The translations under genes were made by a program, and so were the position numbers. A model generated the notes under the pieces. The model saw nothing but the letters and a program-made list of their open reading frames with translations, had not been told where the DNA came from and did not search any database. Below, piece by piece: positions 45,514-54,835 of a DNA stretch of 64,000 nt. Position 1 is the stretch's first letter. Every line of letters starts with the position of its first letter. The stretch comes from DASRFR01 sp035651455 (GTDB lineage: Bacteria; Acidobacteriota; Terriglobia; Terriglobales; Acidobacteriaceae): the NCBI GenBank assembly GCA_035651455.1, contig DASRFR010000047.1:248001-312000 (forward strand). Reading direction: 5' to 3'.

Positions 45514-48500
45514 TTAGTCGTGACCGGCAAGAGCGGTTTCCTTCGCGGGCTCAGCACTGACGGCAATATCCGCGACGCGGCGGCGCTTGCGACTGCGCAC
45601 CAACGATTGCAACCGGTCGAGGTAGACGTAGTACACGGGTGTGATGTAAAGAGTCACGACTTGTGAAAAGAGCAGGCCGCCCACCACCGCTAGTCCCAGT
45701 CCACGCCGCGATTCCGCACCAGCACCAAATCCAATGGCAATGGGCAGCGTTCCCATTAGCGCTGCCATTGTCGTCATCATGATGGGGCGGAAGCGGACGA
45801 GCGCGCCCTGATAGATAGCCTCTTCGGGGTGCTTGCCTTCAACCCGCTCGGCTTCGAGAGCGAAATCGATCATCATGATGGCATTCTTCTTAACAATGCC
45901 GATCAGCATGATCACGCCAACGAAGGAGTAAAGGTTTAATTCCTGGTGGAAAAGGATCAGGGTAAGCAGAGCGCCTACGCCGGCCGAGGGCAAGCCAGAA
46001 AGAATCGTGATGGGGTGGACGAAGCTTTCGTAAAGAATTCCGAGAATAATGTAAATCACGACAACAGCCGCAACCAGCAGCAGTCCCATGCCCACGAACG
46101 AGCTTTGGAATGCCTGGGCTGTTCCCTGGAAAGTGCCCTGGATGTCGCCGGGCAAGACCTTGGCCACGGTCTGCTCGACGAGCTTGGTGGCATCGCCCAG
46201 GGCCACTCCGGGCTTCAGGTTGAAGCTCACCGTGACCGCGGGAAGTTGACCCAGGTGATTGACGGTCAGCGGCCCGACTGAGGGCACCAGTTTGGCTACG
46301 GTGTCGAGCGGAATTAACTTTCCGGTGCTGGAACGGACATACAGCAGCGACAACTGGCGAGGATCGTCCTGGTATTGCGGCAGTAGTTCCGTGATGACGT
46401 AGTACTCGTTGTTGGGCGTGTAAATGGTGCTGATCTGCCGCGTGCCGTAAGCGGAATAGAGCGCGTCAGAAACCTGATTGGGCGTGAGGCCTAGTGCGTA
46501 AGCTTTGTCGTGGTCGACTTCCACCGTGAGTTGCGGATTTTTCACCTGCAGGTCACTGGTGACGTCCTGGAGCTGGGGCAGCGCGCGAAGGGCTGCTTCG
46601 AGCTTGGGCCCGCTGCGATATAACTCGGCGGTGTCCGGTGTCTGCAGCGTGTACTGATATTGCGACTTGGTTAAGCTACCGCCGATTCGGATAGTGGGCG
46701 GAATCTGCATGAATACATTAATTCCGACAATGTTGGCCATCTTCGGCCGAAGCGACTGCAAGACCTGCACCGCTCCCATGTGGTTGACACGATCCTTCTT
46801 GTCTTTTAGACGGAAGAAAATGCGGCCCTGGTTAATAGGCTGGCCAATCGAAGACATGGTGTTGAGCACGTTCGGATCGTGGCGAACCACGTCCGCGACC
46901 TGCTGCTGCAATTTCATCATGTCGCGAAAGGCAATTCCCTGCTGAGCTTCGGTGAAGGCAAAGGCAAGGTTCTGATCTTCGTCAGGAATAAAGCCGGTTT
47001 TCGAAATCGAATACAGATAGAACGTCAGGGCGATGACGGCAAAAGACACCATCAAGGTCGCGAACTTGTGGCGCAGAACCTTCTTCAGCGACCAGTCGTA
47101 GCCGCGTAACCAGCTGTCGAAAACACTTTCACTCAGGTTGTAGAGCCTGCCGTGCTCACTCGCGGCCTGGTGCCGCAAGAACCGGCTGCAGAGCATGGGG
47201 GTCAGCGTCAGAGAAACAAAGCCGGATACCAGGATCGCAACGCCTATGGTCACGGCGAATTCGTGCAGCAGCCGTCCGATAATACCGCCCATAAACAACA
47301 ATGGAATAAACACTGCAGCCAGCGACAGCGTCATCGACAGAATGGTGAAGCCGATTTCGCCGGCACCGTCCATAGCAGCGCGCATGGCGCTCTTGCCCAT
47401 CTCCATGTGGCGGACGATGTTCTCCAGCATGACGATGGCGTCATCGACTACAAACCCTACTGAGAGGGTTAAAGCCATCAGCGAAAGGTTATCGAGGCTG
47501 TACCCCAGCAGGTACATCACGGAGAACGTTCCGATGATGGACATCGGCAAGGCAAGCGAAGGGATGATCGTCGCCGACAGATTCCGGAGGAAAATGAAGA
47601 TCACCATGATGACCAAGCCGATGGTCAGAACCAGCGTGAACTTCACATCGTCAACCGACGCGCGGATGGAGACGGACCGGTCATACAGGGTGGAAACTGT
47701 TACGGCTGCGGGAATGTGCTCTTCAAGCTGCGGCAGCAGCTTCTTGATGCTGTCGACGACTTCGACAGTGTTTGTCCCGGGCTGGCGCTGAATCGCCAGC
47801 ACGATAGCGCGGTCTCCGTTGTACCAACTGGCGGTCTTGTCGTTCAGGACGCTGTCGCTCACGCGGCCAAGTTCGCTCAGTCGCACTGGTGCGCCATTGC
47901 GATACGCCACAATCATCGGGCCGAACTGGCGCGCGTCCATGCGCTGGCCGTTGGAGAGAATCGTAAAAGTATGATTGGCGGCATAGAGCGTGCCGGTTGG
48001 CAGGTTCGTATTGCCGGCCTGTAATGCGCTCGTAACCTCGTCAATGCCGATCTGCCGCGACGCCATGGCATTCGGATCAAGCTGCACTCGAACGGCATAC
48101 TTCTGCGAGCCGTAGACTTGCACCTGGGCAACTCCACTGACCATGGACACGCGTTGTGCGATGGTAGTCTCTGCGGCTTCGTCGACATCCGAAAGCTTCA
48201 TCGTGGGCGAACTAAGAGCCAGGTAGAGAATCGGCGAATCGGCAGGGTTCACTTTCTGAAAAGTCGGGGGGGTCGGCATCTGCGGCGGGAGTTGGCCGCT
48301 CGCGGCTGCGATCGCAGACTGCACGTCGAGGGCGGCGCCATCCAGATTGCGGCTCAAGTTGAACTGGATGGTGATCGACGTGTTCCCCAGAGAGTTGGTC
48401 GAGGTCATTGAGTCGATGCCGGCGATCGTGGAAAACTGCTTTTCGAGCGGCGTCGCTACCGACGATGCCATGGTGTCGGGACTCGCTCCCGGCAAGGACG

Positions 48501-48645
48501 CGTTGACCTGAATGGTGGGAAAATCCACGTTGGGAAGGTCACTCACCGGCAGCAGGCGATAGGCAAACAGGCCGAATATGAGAATCGCACTCATGACGAG
48601 AGTCGTCATGATGGGACGTTTAATGAACGTTTCCGCAATACTCAC
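45514..48645 (-). CDS. RND multidrug efflux permease (HAE1/MdtB-MdtC-like)
   Basis: A 1043-residue inner-membrane proton antiporter. It starts MSIAETFIKRPIMTTLVMSA, has the duplicated 6-helix halves with two large periplasmic domains, and the proton-relay Asp pair in GFVVDDAIVMLENIVRHME near residue 401. The C-terminal half has GIVKKNAIMMIDFALEAE and RFRPIMMTT, both typical of the HAE1 family. Sequence style (LPVSDLPNVDFPTIQVNASL) is closer to MdtB/MdtC than to AcrB. Its start overlaps the membrane-fusion gene by four bases. No outer-membrane TolC-type gene is adjacent, so the channel must be encoded elsewhere. Substrate unknown. Confidence 0.95.
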   Translation of the reverse strand: MSIAETFIKRPIMTTLVMSAILIFGLFAYRLLPVSDLPNVDFPTIQVNASLPGASPDTMASSVATPLEKQFSTIAGIDSMTSTNSLGNTSITIQFNLSRNLDGAALDVQSAIAAASGQLPPQMPTPPTFQKVNPADSPILYLALSSPTMKLSDVDEAAETTIAQRVSMVSGVAQVQVYGSQKYAVRVQLDPNAMASRQIGIDEVTSALQAGNTNLPTGTLYAANHTFTILSNGQRMDARQFGPMIVAYRNGAPVRLSELGRVSDSVLNDKTASWYNGDRAIVLAIQRQPGTNTVEVVDSIKKLLPQLEEHIPAAVTVSTLYDRSVSIRASVDDVKFTLVLTIGLVIMVIFIFLRNLSATIIPSLALPMSIIGTFSVMYLLGYSLDNLSLMALTLSVGFVVDDAIVMLENIVRHMEMGKSAMRAAMDGAGEIGFTILSMTLSLAAVFIPLLFMGGIIGRLLHEFAVTIGVAILVSGFVSLTLTPMLCSRFLRHQAASEHGRLYNLSESVFDSWLRGYDWSLKKVLRHKFATLMVSFAVIALTFYLYSISKTGFIPDEDQNLAFAFTEAQQGIAFRDMMKLQQQVADVVRHDPNVLNTMSSIGQPINQGRIFFRLKDKKDRVNHMGAVQVLQSLRPKMANIVGINVFMQIPPTIRIGGSLTKSQYQYTLQTPDTAELYRSGPKLEAALRALPQLQDVTSDLQVKNPQLTVEVDHDKAYALGLTPNQVSDALYSAYGTRQISTIYTPNNEYYVITELLPQYQDDPRQLSLLYVRSSTGKLIPLDTVAKLVPSVGPLTVNHLGQLPAVTVSFNLKPGVALGDATKLVEQTVAKVLPGDIQGTFQGTAQAFQSSFVGMGLLLVAAVVVIYIILGILYESFVHPITILSGLPSAGVGALLTLILFHQELNLYSFVGVIMLIGIVKKNAIMMIDFALEAERVEGKHPEEAIYQGALVRFRPIMMTTMAALMGTLPIAIGFGAGAESRRGLGLAVVGGLLFSQVVTLYITPVYYVYLDRLQSLVRSRKRRRVADIAVSAEPAKETALAGHD

Positions 48646-49808
48646 TGGCCACCTCCGGCGGGTTGTGAAGCGGCATCCGACGTGGTGTTTTGAACCATGA
48701 CCTTGGCATTGGGCGCTACACGGATTTGACCGTTCACAATAACGCGCTCCCCAGCATTCAGACCGTCGCCAATAATCGTGAGATTCTGATACGTGCCGCC
48801 GGTCTTTACCAGGCGGGCCTCAGCAACATTGTCGGAAGTGACGATGTATACATACTCGCCATTCTGTCCAGTCTGGATCGCCTTGGTGGGCACCACGACC
48901 GCATTCTTCTCCGTAGCCAAGTTCAGAACCACATCGACGAACTCACCCGGCCACAAGCGACGATCTTTGTTGGTAAAAGTCGCCTTGAGCTTGATCATTC
49001 CTGTCGAGGTGTCCACGCCGTTGTCAATGAACGTCAGTTTGCCTTCAGCCGGGTTGGTGGCCTGGTTTTTCGGATAGGCAAAAACCTTGAGCTGACTTGT
49101 CGGATAGCGGCGGATCTCCTGCAACTGTGTTTCAGGAACGGAAAAAGTGACGTAGATCGGCGCGACCTGATTGAGTTGGACCAGGTAAGGCGTGTCGTTA
49201 GCTTTAACCAGATTGCCGAGGTTAATGAGAAGAGCACCAGTGCGCGCGTCGATTGGCGCCACGATATCCGTGTACTGTAGCTGCACCCGAGCGGCGTCCA
49301 CCGCGGCCTGATCAGCGTAAACCGCTGAGGCGTCGGCTCGAGCTTGCGCTGAGAGCTGATCGGCCTGCTCGTGTGAAATCACACCCTGCTTCTCAAGTGC
49401 GGCATAGCGTTCGGCTTGCGCTTTGGAGTTGGCGGCCTGAGCCTCGTCTTTGCGCAGAGTTCCGATCGCCTTCTCAAGGTCGGCTTGGAAGGGCTTTTTG
49501 TCCAGTTGGAAAAGTAGTTGTCCGCGATGGACGTCCTGGCCTTCTTTGAACAAAATGTTTTCGATCTGCCCGTTAACCTGCGAGCGGATTTGCACCGTCT
49601 GGTAAGACTCGACATTCCCGATCGCTGTGATCTGCAGAGGGATATCGCGCTGCTGGGTGGTCGCGACGACAACCGGCGCGGGTGGACGTGCACCTGCGCC
49701 GCCGGGAGCAGCGGCTTGTACTTCTTTCTTGCTGCAACCCGCCAGGAACAGTGAAATCAGAATGAGAATGAATGCGCTAATTCCAATGAAAATGCCTCTA
49801 CGCCACAT
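48642..49808 (-). CDS. RND membrane-fusion (periplasmic adaptor) lipoprotein
   Basis: A 388-residue adaptor, MdtA/AcrA-like. The lipobox is in ISLFLAGCSKK (Cys near 25). The biotinyl-lipoyl halves are IRSQVNGQIENILFKEGQDV and IVAPIDARTGALLINLGNLV, separated by a helical hairpin rich in Ala/Gln (about 110-175), then the beta-barrel domain and the C-terminal GLNAGERVIVNGQIRVAPNAKV. It couples the permease to an outer-membrane duct. It lies between the TetR gene and the permease, all in the same direction, so the three form an operon. Confidence 0.94.
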   Translation of the reverse strand: MWRRGIFIGISAFILILISLFLAGCSKKEVQAAAPGGAGARPPAPVVVATTQQRDIPLQITAIGNVESYQTVQIRSQVNGQIENILFKEGQDVHRGQLLFQLDKKPFQADLEKAIGTLRKDEAQAANSKAQAERYAALEKQGVISHEQADQLSAQARADASAVYADQAAVDAARVQLQYTDIVAPIDARTGALLINLGNLVKANDTPYLVQLNQVAPIYVTFSVPETQLQEIRRYPTSQLKVFAYPKNQATNPAEGKLTFIDNGVDTSTGMIKLKATFTNKDRRLWPGEFVDVVLNLATEKNAVVVPTKAIQTGQNGEYVYIVTSDNVAEARLVKTGGTYQNLTIIGDGLNAGERVIVNGQIRVAPNAKVMVQNTTSDAASQPAGGGQ

Positions 49809-49915
49809 TTAAAAGTGCTCCGTTTTATCAACCAATTTGTTTCCGGTGACCGTCTGGAGAGTTGCCGGAAATCCTAGTGTCTCTTCAAACCCATCAACAG
49901 TATCGCGCTTCTGAA

Positions 49916-50659
49916 CTACGTTGAAACCGCTTGTCTGAGCCGCGAAGTGTCCGGCTTCCTTGGGGACCTGGGAACGAAGCCATTCGACGAGCGCTCCTCC
50001 TCGCCTCCGTTTACGCCGACTTCCTTTTTAGACGTTCGTCCATTGTGACCGTTATAGCCAGATTGCGAGACCCCGTTCAGCCAAATGTCAGCCAATTGGC
50101 GGCCGACAACCCGCGGGCTTGCCTGCTGATACCGCGAGCCGCCGAACAATTCCTGAACAAGAATGTGGTTCGAAATCATTCCGATAAAGCCGCGGGCGGC
50201 GATCAATGGGTCCATCTTGCGGAAGTAGCCACGCTTCACCATCTTCCGGAAATACTCCGCGAGCAGCTCGTAGGTCGCCGCCATGTAGGTCCGAAAGAAA
50301 TTGTCGGTTAACTCTCGGTTGCGCAGGGCGCTGAATAGAAGCAGACGCGTTAATTCGGCATCCGCCTCGCTGCGTTCGAGCAGGCTTTCGGCAATCGCCG
50401 CCAGCACTTTTCCCGGGTCGCGCTCGGAAAGAAGGTGCTGGCGCATCTTCTCCGTACGCCCGGCAGCTTCGACTTGGCTCGAAACTACCGCCCAGTAAAG
50501 GTCCTCTTTTGTCGCGAAATGGCGAAAGATGATCGCTTCATTAACCGCCGCCGCTTCGGCAATCTCCCGGGTAGTGGTCCCGTCGAAGCCTTGGGAAGCG
50601 AACAAACGCATGGCGGCGTCGATCAATTGGGCGCGACGGTCTTTGGCTGGTAAACGCAT
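49916..50659 (-). CDS. TetR/AcrR-family regulator of the efflux operon
   Basis: A 247-residue regulator. The N-terminal helix-turn-helix (about 10-55) reads LFASQGFDGTTTREIAEAAA followed by VNEAIIFRHFATKEDLY. The C-terminal ligand domain resembles the AcrR/YcdC type, and an extra polar tail of about 45 residues follows. It is first in an operon with the adaptor and permease genes (107-base gap) and probably autoregulates through the inverted repeat just upstream of its start. The inducing ligand is unknown. Confidence 0.93.
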   Translation of the reverse strand: MRLPAKDRRAQLIDAAMRLFASQGFDGTTTREIAEAAAVNEAIIFRHFATKEDLYWAVVSSQVEAAGRTEKMRQHLLSERDPGKVLAAIAESLLERSEADAELTRLLLFSALRNRELTDNFFRTYMAATYELLAEYFRKMVKRGYFRKMDPLIAARGFIGMISNHILVQELFGGSRYQQASPRVVGRQLADIWLNGVSQSGYNGHNGRTSKKEVGVNGGEEERSSNGFVPRSPRKPDTSRLRQAVST

Positions 50660-50660
50660 G

Positions 50661-50674
50661 TAAGTGATTACTTA
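50661..50674 (-). promoter_or_regulatory. Putative TetR operator
   Basis: Inverted repeat TAAGT-N4-ACTTA directly upstream of the TetR start codon and at the expected transcription start of the promoter next to it. Position and form fit an autorepression operator of a TetR-family protein. No copy was found in the TetR-adaptor gap. Confidence 0.55.
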
Positions 50675-50679
50675 TTTCT

Positions 50680-50709
50680 ATAATACAGGAGAGAAACGAG
50701 AGGCGGCAA
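50680..50709 (-). promoter_or_regulatory. Putative sigma-70 promoter of the TetR-MFP-RND operon
   Basis: On the minus strand TTGCCG (50709-50704), an 18-base spacer and TATTAT (50685-50680). The start point would fall on or beside the inverted repeat at 50661-50674, giving a nearly leaderless message. Confidence 0.5.
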
Positions 50710-50906
50710 CGGTGGATTCGGCGACCGGCACCATAGATGCGGTCAATGTTTCAGAATCGGGAAAGCTGCGGATGCTCGGAAAGGCCCGCACGTGAACACA
50801 GACCAGCCTCTCGGAACGTCAAGTCGAGGTTAGCAGCAGTGCGATGGCCAGCTACAACCGTTGTCGCCCGTCAGCTAGGCCCCGACCATTCCGGCGCAAT
50901 CGTGAC

Positions 50907-51824
50907 TTACTGATTCGATCCTGAATTCGGCTGCTTGGCTTGTTGAGCTTTTTTGGCTCGGGCAGCGCGAGCCACATCTCCCGGCGCCGCAGGGCATTCA
51001 TGGACGCCGCAAAGTGAGGCTGGCGTGGACAGCAGTTCGTCCTTGTATTGCAGCTCGCGGTTCGCGCCTTTGTCCATGTCTATATCAAATCGCATGGCGC
51101 CGCCTGCCGCATGGAATGTACGACCCCAGCCGGAATATCCCGCCAGGCGTATCGCCATGGTGTGATCTCCATTTTTGACGATGACCTTAACCGGAGCTAC
51201 GCCAACCAGTCGCTCGTCAACATAGACCTCCGCGCTGGTTGGTGAAGAAGTGATGGTGATCTCAGTAACTTCACTCTCGAGCACGGTAGCCGGAATAGGT
51301 GTCAGGGAGCCGCCAAGCTGGGGAAACTTTCGGGGATCAATGACAATGTTGCCGTTCACGTACGCGGTCACTTCGGCCCCGCTTGGGATCTTGATATCTT
51401 TTCCAGCTACCGAAGAAGGCCCGATCGCCAATGCGGTGTTTCCAGAGGTGGGGCTGCCGCGCAGCGGCGCCTTATCGCCATCGGCAAGGCGCAGGTAGTC
51501 GGCTGCGACTTCAAGCTTGGCGGTGTGATCCGCGCTATGCTTCGATTGTGCGGCCGAGATGGTGCCGAACGCCGCTCCTCCCTTTTGCACAACGATGATG
51601 TTGCCTACGTGCACTTCGTCAATTACTTCCAGTTCCACACTCTCTCCCGACTTTGCGTCGGAGGAGGAAAGATTGCGATTCACCTTCAACTTCACCGGCG
51701 TACCATCGGCGAGAATCGGCAGACTCGCGACGTCAGCCGAGGTGGGGTAAGCCTGCCCTATGGCGTTATAAGGAACGGCTAAAAGAAAGAGGGACAAAAT
51801 GCAAGCGGCAGCAATTCTGTTCAT
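50907..51824 (-). CDS. Secreted PEGA-domain protein
   Basis: A 305-residue protein with a signal peptide (AACILSLFLLAVPYNAIGQA). The N-terminal part (about 25-150) is a beta-rich domain seen in acidobacterial exported proteins (VKLKVNRNLSSSDAKSGES, VQKGGAAFGTISAAQSK). A PEGA repeat spans about 195-260: ITSSPTSAEVYVDERLVG, APVKVIVKNGDHTMAIRLAG. The tail is Ala/Lys-rich. PEGA domains are S-layer or envelope-associated in other bacteria. Same strand as the TetR gene, 250 bases upstream, but with its own spacing. Function unknown. Confidence 0.85.
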   Translation of the reverse strand: MNRIAAACILSLFLLAVPYNAIGQAYPTSADVASLPILADGTPVKLKVNRNLSSSDAKSGESVELEVIDEVHVGNIIVVQKGGAAFGTISAAQSKHSADHTAKLEVAADYLRLADGDKAPLRGSPTSGNTALAIGPSSVAGKDIKIPSGAEVTAYVNGNIVIDPRKFPQLGGSLTPIPATVLESEVTEITITSSPTSAEVYVDERLVGVAPVKVIVKNGDHTMAIRLAGYSGWGRTFHAAGGAMRFDIDMDKGANRELQYKDELLSTPASLCGVHECPAAPGDVARAARAKKAQQAKQPNSGSNQ

Positions 51825-51961
51825 CGCACATCCACTCCGGGCTGCGGACGCAGCTACCGAAAACTTAGACCTGAGCAGGATAACGAGAAAGTTACGAAGG
51901 TCATTGCAGGCGGCTAAGTTTGCAGTAGGTGAGAATCTAAATCAAGCACGAGGCATGCCGT

Positions 51962-54835
51962 TCAGGAGACGCGTGCAGAACCTCCGGCCAGCAGCGCCAA
52001 TGGGAGATCACTCAGGACGTCGCGTAGCATTAAAGACGACTTTCCCGAAGCGACGGCGCTTTCCACTGTCCGGCCGGTGAAGACGTCGGTCCAGATTTCC
52101 GGCGCATTCCTGGGAAGCGTAATGGCAGTCTGCCCCCAGGCTTCCTTACTCCAAAGCATGTTGTGTAGAAGACCAATCTGGGTCACCAGGCGGGGCGTAA
52201 GCACCAAAGCCCAGTTGCCACCACTCCTGCGCGCGAAGGCGAAGAGTTTCTCTTTCTTGCTGCCGGTTGTACTTAGCGGAAGGTAGTGACCGCTGGTGAA
52301 GAGTTCCGGGTTCGCGCCACGAAAACTTAATGATCGGCAGGCGATGAAGAGCTTGATTCGGCCGTCAGGCCAGTTCTCGAGCAATTCAGGAATTTCTGTC
52401 TGTTCGCTCCGTGGGTTGCGGCACACTTCGGCAAAGCGAAACATTCGGTCGTGAAAGTCTACCGGGCCGCGGTTGTCGGGATCTACCAGACGCAAATCCC
52501 AAAGCTCCGAACCCTGGTAAAAATCCGGCACCCCGGGGAAAGTTACTTTGATCAGCACTTGCGAAAGACCGTTGAGCGCACCGTAAACCGCGACTTGATT
52601 TTGAAATTGCAGAAAATCAGCGAGGAAGTCGTTGCTTTCGCCGGGCTTCATAATAGCCGCAATAAAGTCCACGAGCGCCTTCTCGTGCCGGACATTAGGC
52701 ACGGTCCACTTGGTGTGGACCATGGCTTCGCGCGTGGCTTTCACCATGTAGTCCTGCAGGCGCTTTTGAAATGCGGGGACGTCCTCCGGTTTAAATGGCC
52801 AAGCCCCGATCATGGTCTGGTAAAGCAGGATTTCTTCATTCGCAGTAGGCACCGGCGTGCCCGCGACCACACGCTTCTTCCGACGATTCCATTCTTGCCA
52901 GCGCTCGAAGCGGAATTCCCACTCAGATGGAATTTCCGACAACACGTTGATGCGCGCGCGAACATCTTCCGCGCGCTTGGTGTCGTGAGTCGAAGTCGCG
53001 TTGAGCGAGTGAGACCAAAGCTTCTGCCGGCGCTTCCCGAATTCGTGGAAAGCAGACACCGAAATTCCCGACGAGTTCGGAAATCCCCCCACTTCGTTCA
53101 AAGAAGCCAGCCGGTTGTACACATAGAGAAGCGAATCCTCGAAACCTTTAGCCATCAGCGGGCCGGTGAACTGTTGCCAGCGCATGACGAAAGCAAGGCG
53201 TGCCTCCCGCTGCTCAGGAAACAATTGCGGCGCCTGCTGCAGCAACAATACCTGCCGGAGGAAATCAAAACACGCGGGGTTCAACACGGGATTACGTTGT
53301 TCGGCCTTCTCGATCGCGGTCTCGATATACTCCGCCTCACCGGGATCCACATCAAAGCTGCGGAGGTACGTCCGGTACACCTGAAGATTCGCAATGGTTT
53401 CCAGCAGAGCACGGGCTAGATCGCCTCGCGGCAACTCGCGCGCGTAGCGGTCTTGCTCCGCGAGCACGCTAAGGTGGCGTCCCAAGGTATTCATTTCGAC
53501 TGCGAGCAAGGTCTCCATCACCTGCTTCTTTTTCTCGTACACCAGGTCTTCGTAGGAAACCTGAATACGACTGAAGCGGCGGTAAATATCATCCAGGGCT
53601 TCGCTTTGCTTTTCGTCGACAAACAGGCCATTCAGGTAATTAAGAAAGTCATAACCAGTTGTGCCATAGACCGGCCACTCTTTGGGCAGTAGCTCACACG
53701 CCCCCAGAATCTTCTCGACCACAACGTAGAACGGAGCTGATTTTCCGGAGCCGTTTCCCGGACAGATTCGTTCCTGGAGGCGGCGGAGATAACCAACCGG
53801 ATCGCGTAAACCGTCGATGTGATCGATGCGCAGCCCGGTTACCAGTCCACGTTCAGCCAAGCGCAGCACGACAGAATGCATGGCATCGAAGGTGAGAGGG
53901 TCTTCCACCCGCATTCCGACTAGATCCGTGATTGTGAAAAAACGACGGTAGTTGATGCCTTCATTGGTGTTGCGCCAGTAAGAGATGACATAGGCCTGAT
54001 CGGAAAGCAGTCGATCGAGCCAACGGAAACTGGATGGAACTCCTGTCTTGCCGTTAAACGTCCAAACGTTTTGGTCGACGAAACGTCGAACTTCAGGCGA
54101 GCTGTTGTAGAGGCGCCAGAGCCTTTCCTTGATGGCGGACAATCCCAGTCGACGCTCACCCGCTTTTTCCGCCAGCAGCGTGGCGCGTTCTGGCAGACGA
54201 TCAATGGCGGACAGAATCCCTTCGAACTCCTGATAAGCGCCGGCTTCAGGACCTAGGTTGTCGCGGAGCTTCTCCAAGCGGTGTTCAAGTATTTGGCGAT
54301 AAGGTTTCGGCGCGATCGGCAACTTGGTATCGAAATAGCGAACGAAAAAGCCCGCTTCTTCGTACGAAAGCACAAGCTGCCGATTCTCCAGCGCTTCCGC
54401 GTAACTCGTCCCTAACAACGGAAGCAGGATGCGGTTATCGAGAAAGCGGCTGGGAGGATGCCAGTCCACATCGAAATACGCGGCGTAGGCCGACCCCGGC
54501 CCTTCTTCCAGCATGTCCATCCACCAGGGATTCTCGCTGCTGGCGGCCATGTGGTTGGGAACAATATCGAGTAGCAGCCCCATGCCGTGCGCCTGCAGCT
54601 GCCGGGCGAGGCTGTCGAATTCCTCTTCGGTGCCAAGCTCGGGATTGAGGCGAGTGGGATCGGTTACGTCGTAGCCGTGGGTGCTGCCCCGACGGGCTTG
54701 CAGAATGGGCGAGGCGTAGAGGTCCGAGATACCGAGATCATGAAGATAGTTGACCAGTCCTCGCGCGTCTTCGAAACGCAAACCGGAATGGAACTGCACC
54801 CGGTACACGGCGACCGGGATTCTGGGCTCGGTCAT
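51962..54835 (-). CDS. treY: Malto-oligosyltrehalose synthase
   Basis: A 957-residue GH13 enzyme that isomerises the reducing-end alpha-1,4 bond of malto-oligosaccharides to alpha,alpha-1,1. TreY landmarks: YRVQFHSGLRFEDARGLVNY at the N-terminus, GSTHGYDVTDPTRLNPELG, the nucleophile in TGLRIDHIDGLRDP near 333, the acid/base Glu in VVEKIL near 372, and the third Asp in STHDTKRAEDVRARI. Length is slightly above the usual 720-900. It shares one base with the upstream GH57 gene (TGATG). With TreZ it releases trehalose from glycogen-like glucans. Confidence 0.95.
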   Translation of the reverse strand: MTEPRIPVAVYRVQFHSGLRFEDARGLVNYLHDLGISDLYASPILQARRGSTHGYDVTDPTRLNPELGTEEEFDSLARQLQAHGMGLLLDIVPNHMAASSENPWWMDMLEEGPGSAYAAYFDVDWHPPSRFLDNRILLPLLGTSYAEALENRQLVLSYEEAGFFVRYFDTKLPIAPKPYRQILEHRLEKLRDNLGPEAGAYQEFEGILSAIDRLPERATLLAEKAGERRLGLSAIKERLWRLYNSSPEVRRFVDQNVWTFNGKTGVPSSFRWLDRLLSDQAYVISYWRNTNEGINYRRFFTITDLVGMRVEDPLTFDAMHSVVLRLAERGLVTGLRIDHIDGLRDPVGYLRRLQERICPGNGSGKSAPFYVVVEKILGACELLPKEWPVYGTTGYDFLNYLNGLFVDEKQSEALDDIYRRFSRIQVSYEDLVYEKKKQVMETLLAVEMNTLGRHLSVLAEQDRYARELPRGDLARALLETIANLQVYRTYLRSFDVDPGEAEYIETAIEKAEQRNPVLNPACFDFLRQVLLLQQAPQLFPEQREARLAFVMRWQQFTGPLMAKGFEDSLLYVYNRLASLNEVGGFPNSSGISVSAFHEFGKRRQKLWSHSLNATSTHDTKRAEDVRARINVLSEIPSEWEFRFERWQEWNRRKKRVVAGTPVPTANEEILLYQTMIGAWPFKPEDVPAFQKRLQDYMVKATREAMVHTKWTVPNVRHEKALVDFIAAIMKPGESNDFLADFLQFQNQVAVYGALNGLSQVLIKVTFPGVPDFYQGSELWDLRLVDPDNRGPVDFHDRMFRFAEVCRNPRSEQTEIPELLENWPDGRIKLFIACRSLSFRGANPELFTSGHYLPLSTTGSKKEKLFAFARRSGGNWALVLTPRLVTQIGLLHNMLWSKEAWGQTAITLPRNAPEIWTDVFTGRTVESAVASGKSSLMLRDVLSDLPLALLAGGSARVS

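Noticed and set aside
52451..53419. 322-codon open frame on the plus strand
   Set aside because: Lies antisense inside treY, has no motif or ribosome site, and reflects the codon bias of the real gene.
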